A DNA stretch of 5,962 bases. It comes from Nitrococcus sp. Lineage in GTDB: Bacteria; Pseudomonadota; Gammaproteobacteria; Nitrococcales; Nitrococcaceae. Made by a program: the position numbers and the translations under genes. Under the pieces are notes generated by a model. The model was not told the origin of the DNA. It saw nothing but the letters and a program-made list of their open reading frames with translations, and did no database searches. Below are positions 5,875 to 5,962 of the stretch, in pieces; within the stretch, counting starts at the first letter, position 1, and each line of letters starts with the position of its first letter. Location: the NCBI GenBank assembly GCA_030452365.1, contig JAKDMK010000165.1, positions 1 to 5,962 of the forward strand. Direction: 5' to 3'.

Positions 5875-5962
5875 CCGCGTGCAGTTATGCCCCAACACCT
5901 TTGGACTTGATGAGCTTCACTTGAAGCTCACAACCTACCGCATGCGCATACCGTCGCAGGGT
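5783..5962 (+). CDS. Doubtful open frame running off the right edge (partial)
   Basis: A plus-strand frame from ATG at 5783 stays open for 60 codons to the end of the window, starting MRADAEVPNRAVRLHLPALR and ending near FGLDELHLKLTTYRMRIPSQG. The frame is also open for a long way upstream, back through at least base 5699. I recognise no family, and no clear ribosome binding site precedes the ATG. Its first part overlaps the minus-strand frame at 5722-5874, so at most one of the two is likely to be real. The last 28 codons look more protein-like than the Arg-rich beginning. It may be the start of a further gene or chance openness in GC-rich DNA. Confidence 0.13.
   Translation, partial: MRADAEVPNRAVRLHLPALRASKAESRSYSIRVQLCPNTFGLDELHLKLTTYRMRIPSQG
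5911..5930. repeat. 20-nt near-perfect palindrome
   Basis: TGAGCTTCA (5911-5919) is the exact reverse complement of TGAAGCTCA (5922-5930), separated by the two bases CT. As RNA on either strand it could fold into an 8-bp stem with a 4-nt loop. No T run follows on the plus strand (CAACCTA), so it does not look like a standard intrinsic terminator for plus-strand transcription. The symmetry suits a dimeric regulator binding site or a small hairpin. It lies about 190 nt upstream of the small membrane protein start and might be regulatory for a gene beyond the window. Confidence 0.4.

Larger units (their letters stand above)
5723..5962. other. Right-end region without a confident gene
   Basis: These 240 bases lie upstream of the small membrane protein gene. 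They hold only two weak overlapping open frames and one palindrome, listed separately. I see no tRNA, rRNA, CRISPR repeat, transposase fragment or insertion-sequence end. An imperfect 10-nt direct repeat (CAATGCGCGC at 5781 and CATTGCGCGC at 5835) is present and probably reflects base composition. On the minus strand a TATGAT hexamer (complement of 5863-5868) resembles a -10 box, but no matching -35 is present at the usual spacing. Confidence 0.5.

Noticed and set aside
5942..5949. ATGCGCAT 8-nt palindrome
   Set aside because: Too short to be significant in this composition.
1..5962. CRISPR array, mobile element, tRNA or rRNA
   Set aside because: No regularly spaced repeats, transposase motifs, terminal inverted repeats with target duplications, or RNA gene signatures were seen.

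Overview
The window is a GC-rich bacterial segment holding the core of the GlgE alpha-glucan pathway. By eye the coding part is roughly 60-65% GC; no base count was run over the whole window. The gene order and the TreS-maltokinase fusion fit a proteobacterium, but nothing here fixes the genus.

Layout from left to right. Bases 1-50 appear to be the last 15 codons and stop of an upstream gene. Its C-terminus contains TLPPLGVVYL, which resembles the end of a glycogen branching enzyme (GlgB). After a 56-nt gap with a small hairpin and a G-rich ribosome binding site comes a complete glgE (107-2110), encoding alpha-1,4-glucan:maltose-1-phosphate maltosyltransferase. Another 32-nt gap carries a strong Shine-Dalgarno sequence. 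It leads into a complete fused treS-mak gene (2143-5490), encoding trehalose synthase joined to maltokinase.

On the opposite strand, a predicted 71-residue two-helix membrane protein (5507-5722) converges on treS-mak with only 16 nt between the stop codons. The last 240 bases (5723-5962) hold no recognisable gene. They contain two weak open frames, one on each strand, and a 20-nt near-perfect palindrome at 5911-5930.

How the genes work together: TreS isomerises trehalose to maltose. Maltokinase phosphorylates maltose with ATP to maltose 1-phosphate. GlgE transfers the maltosyl unit onto a growing alpha-1,4-glucan. A branching enzyme, if the upstream gene is glgB, adds the alpha-1,6 branches. 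All catalytic residues I could look for are present, so the pathway looks functional. The two main genes are a known system; the least explained part of the window is its right end.
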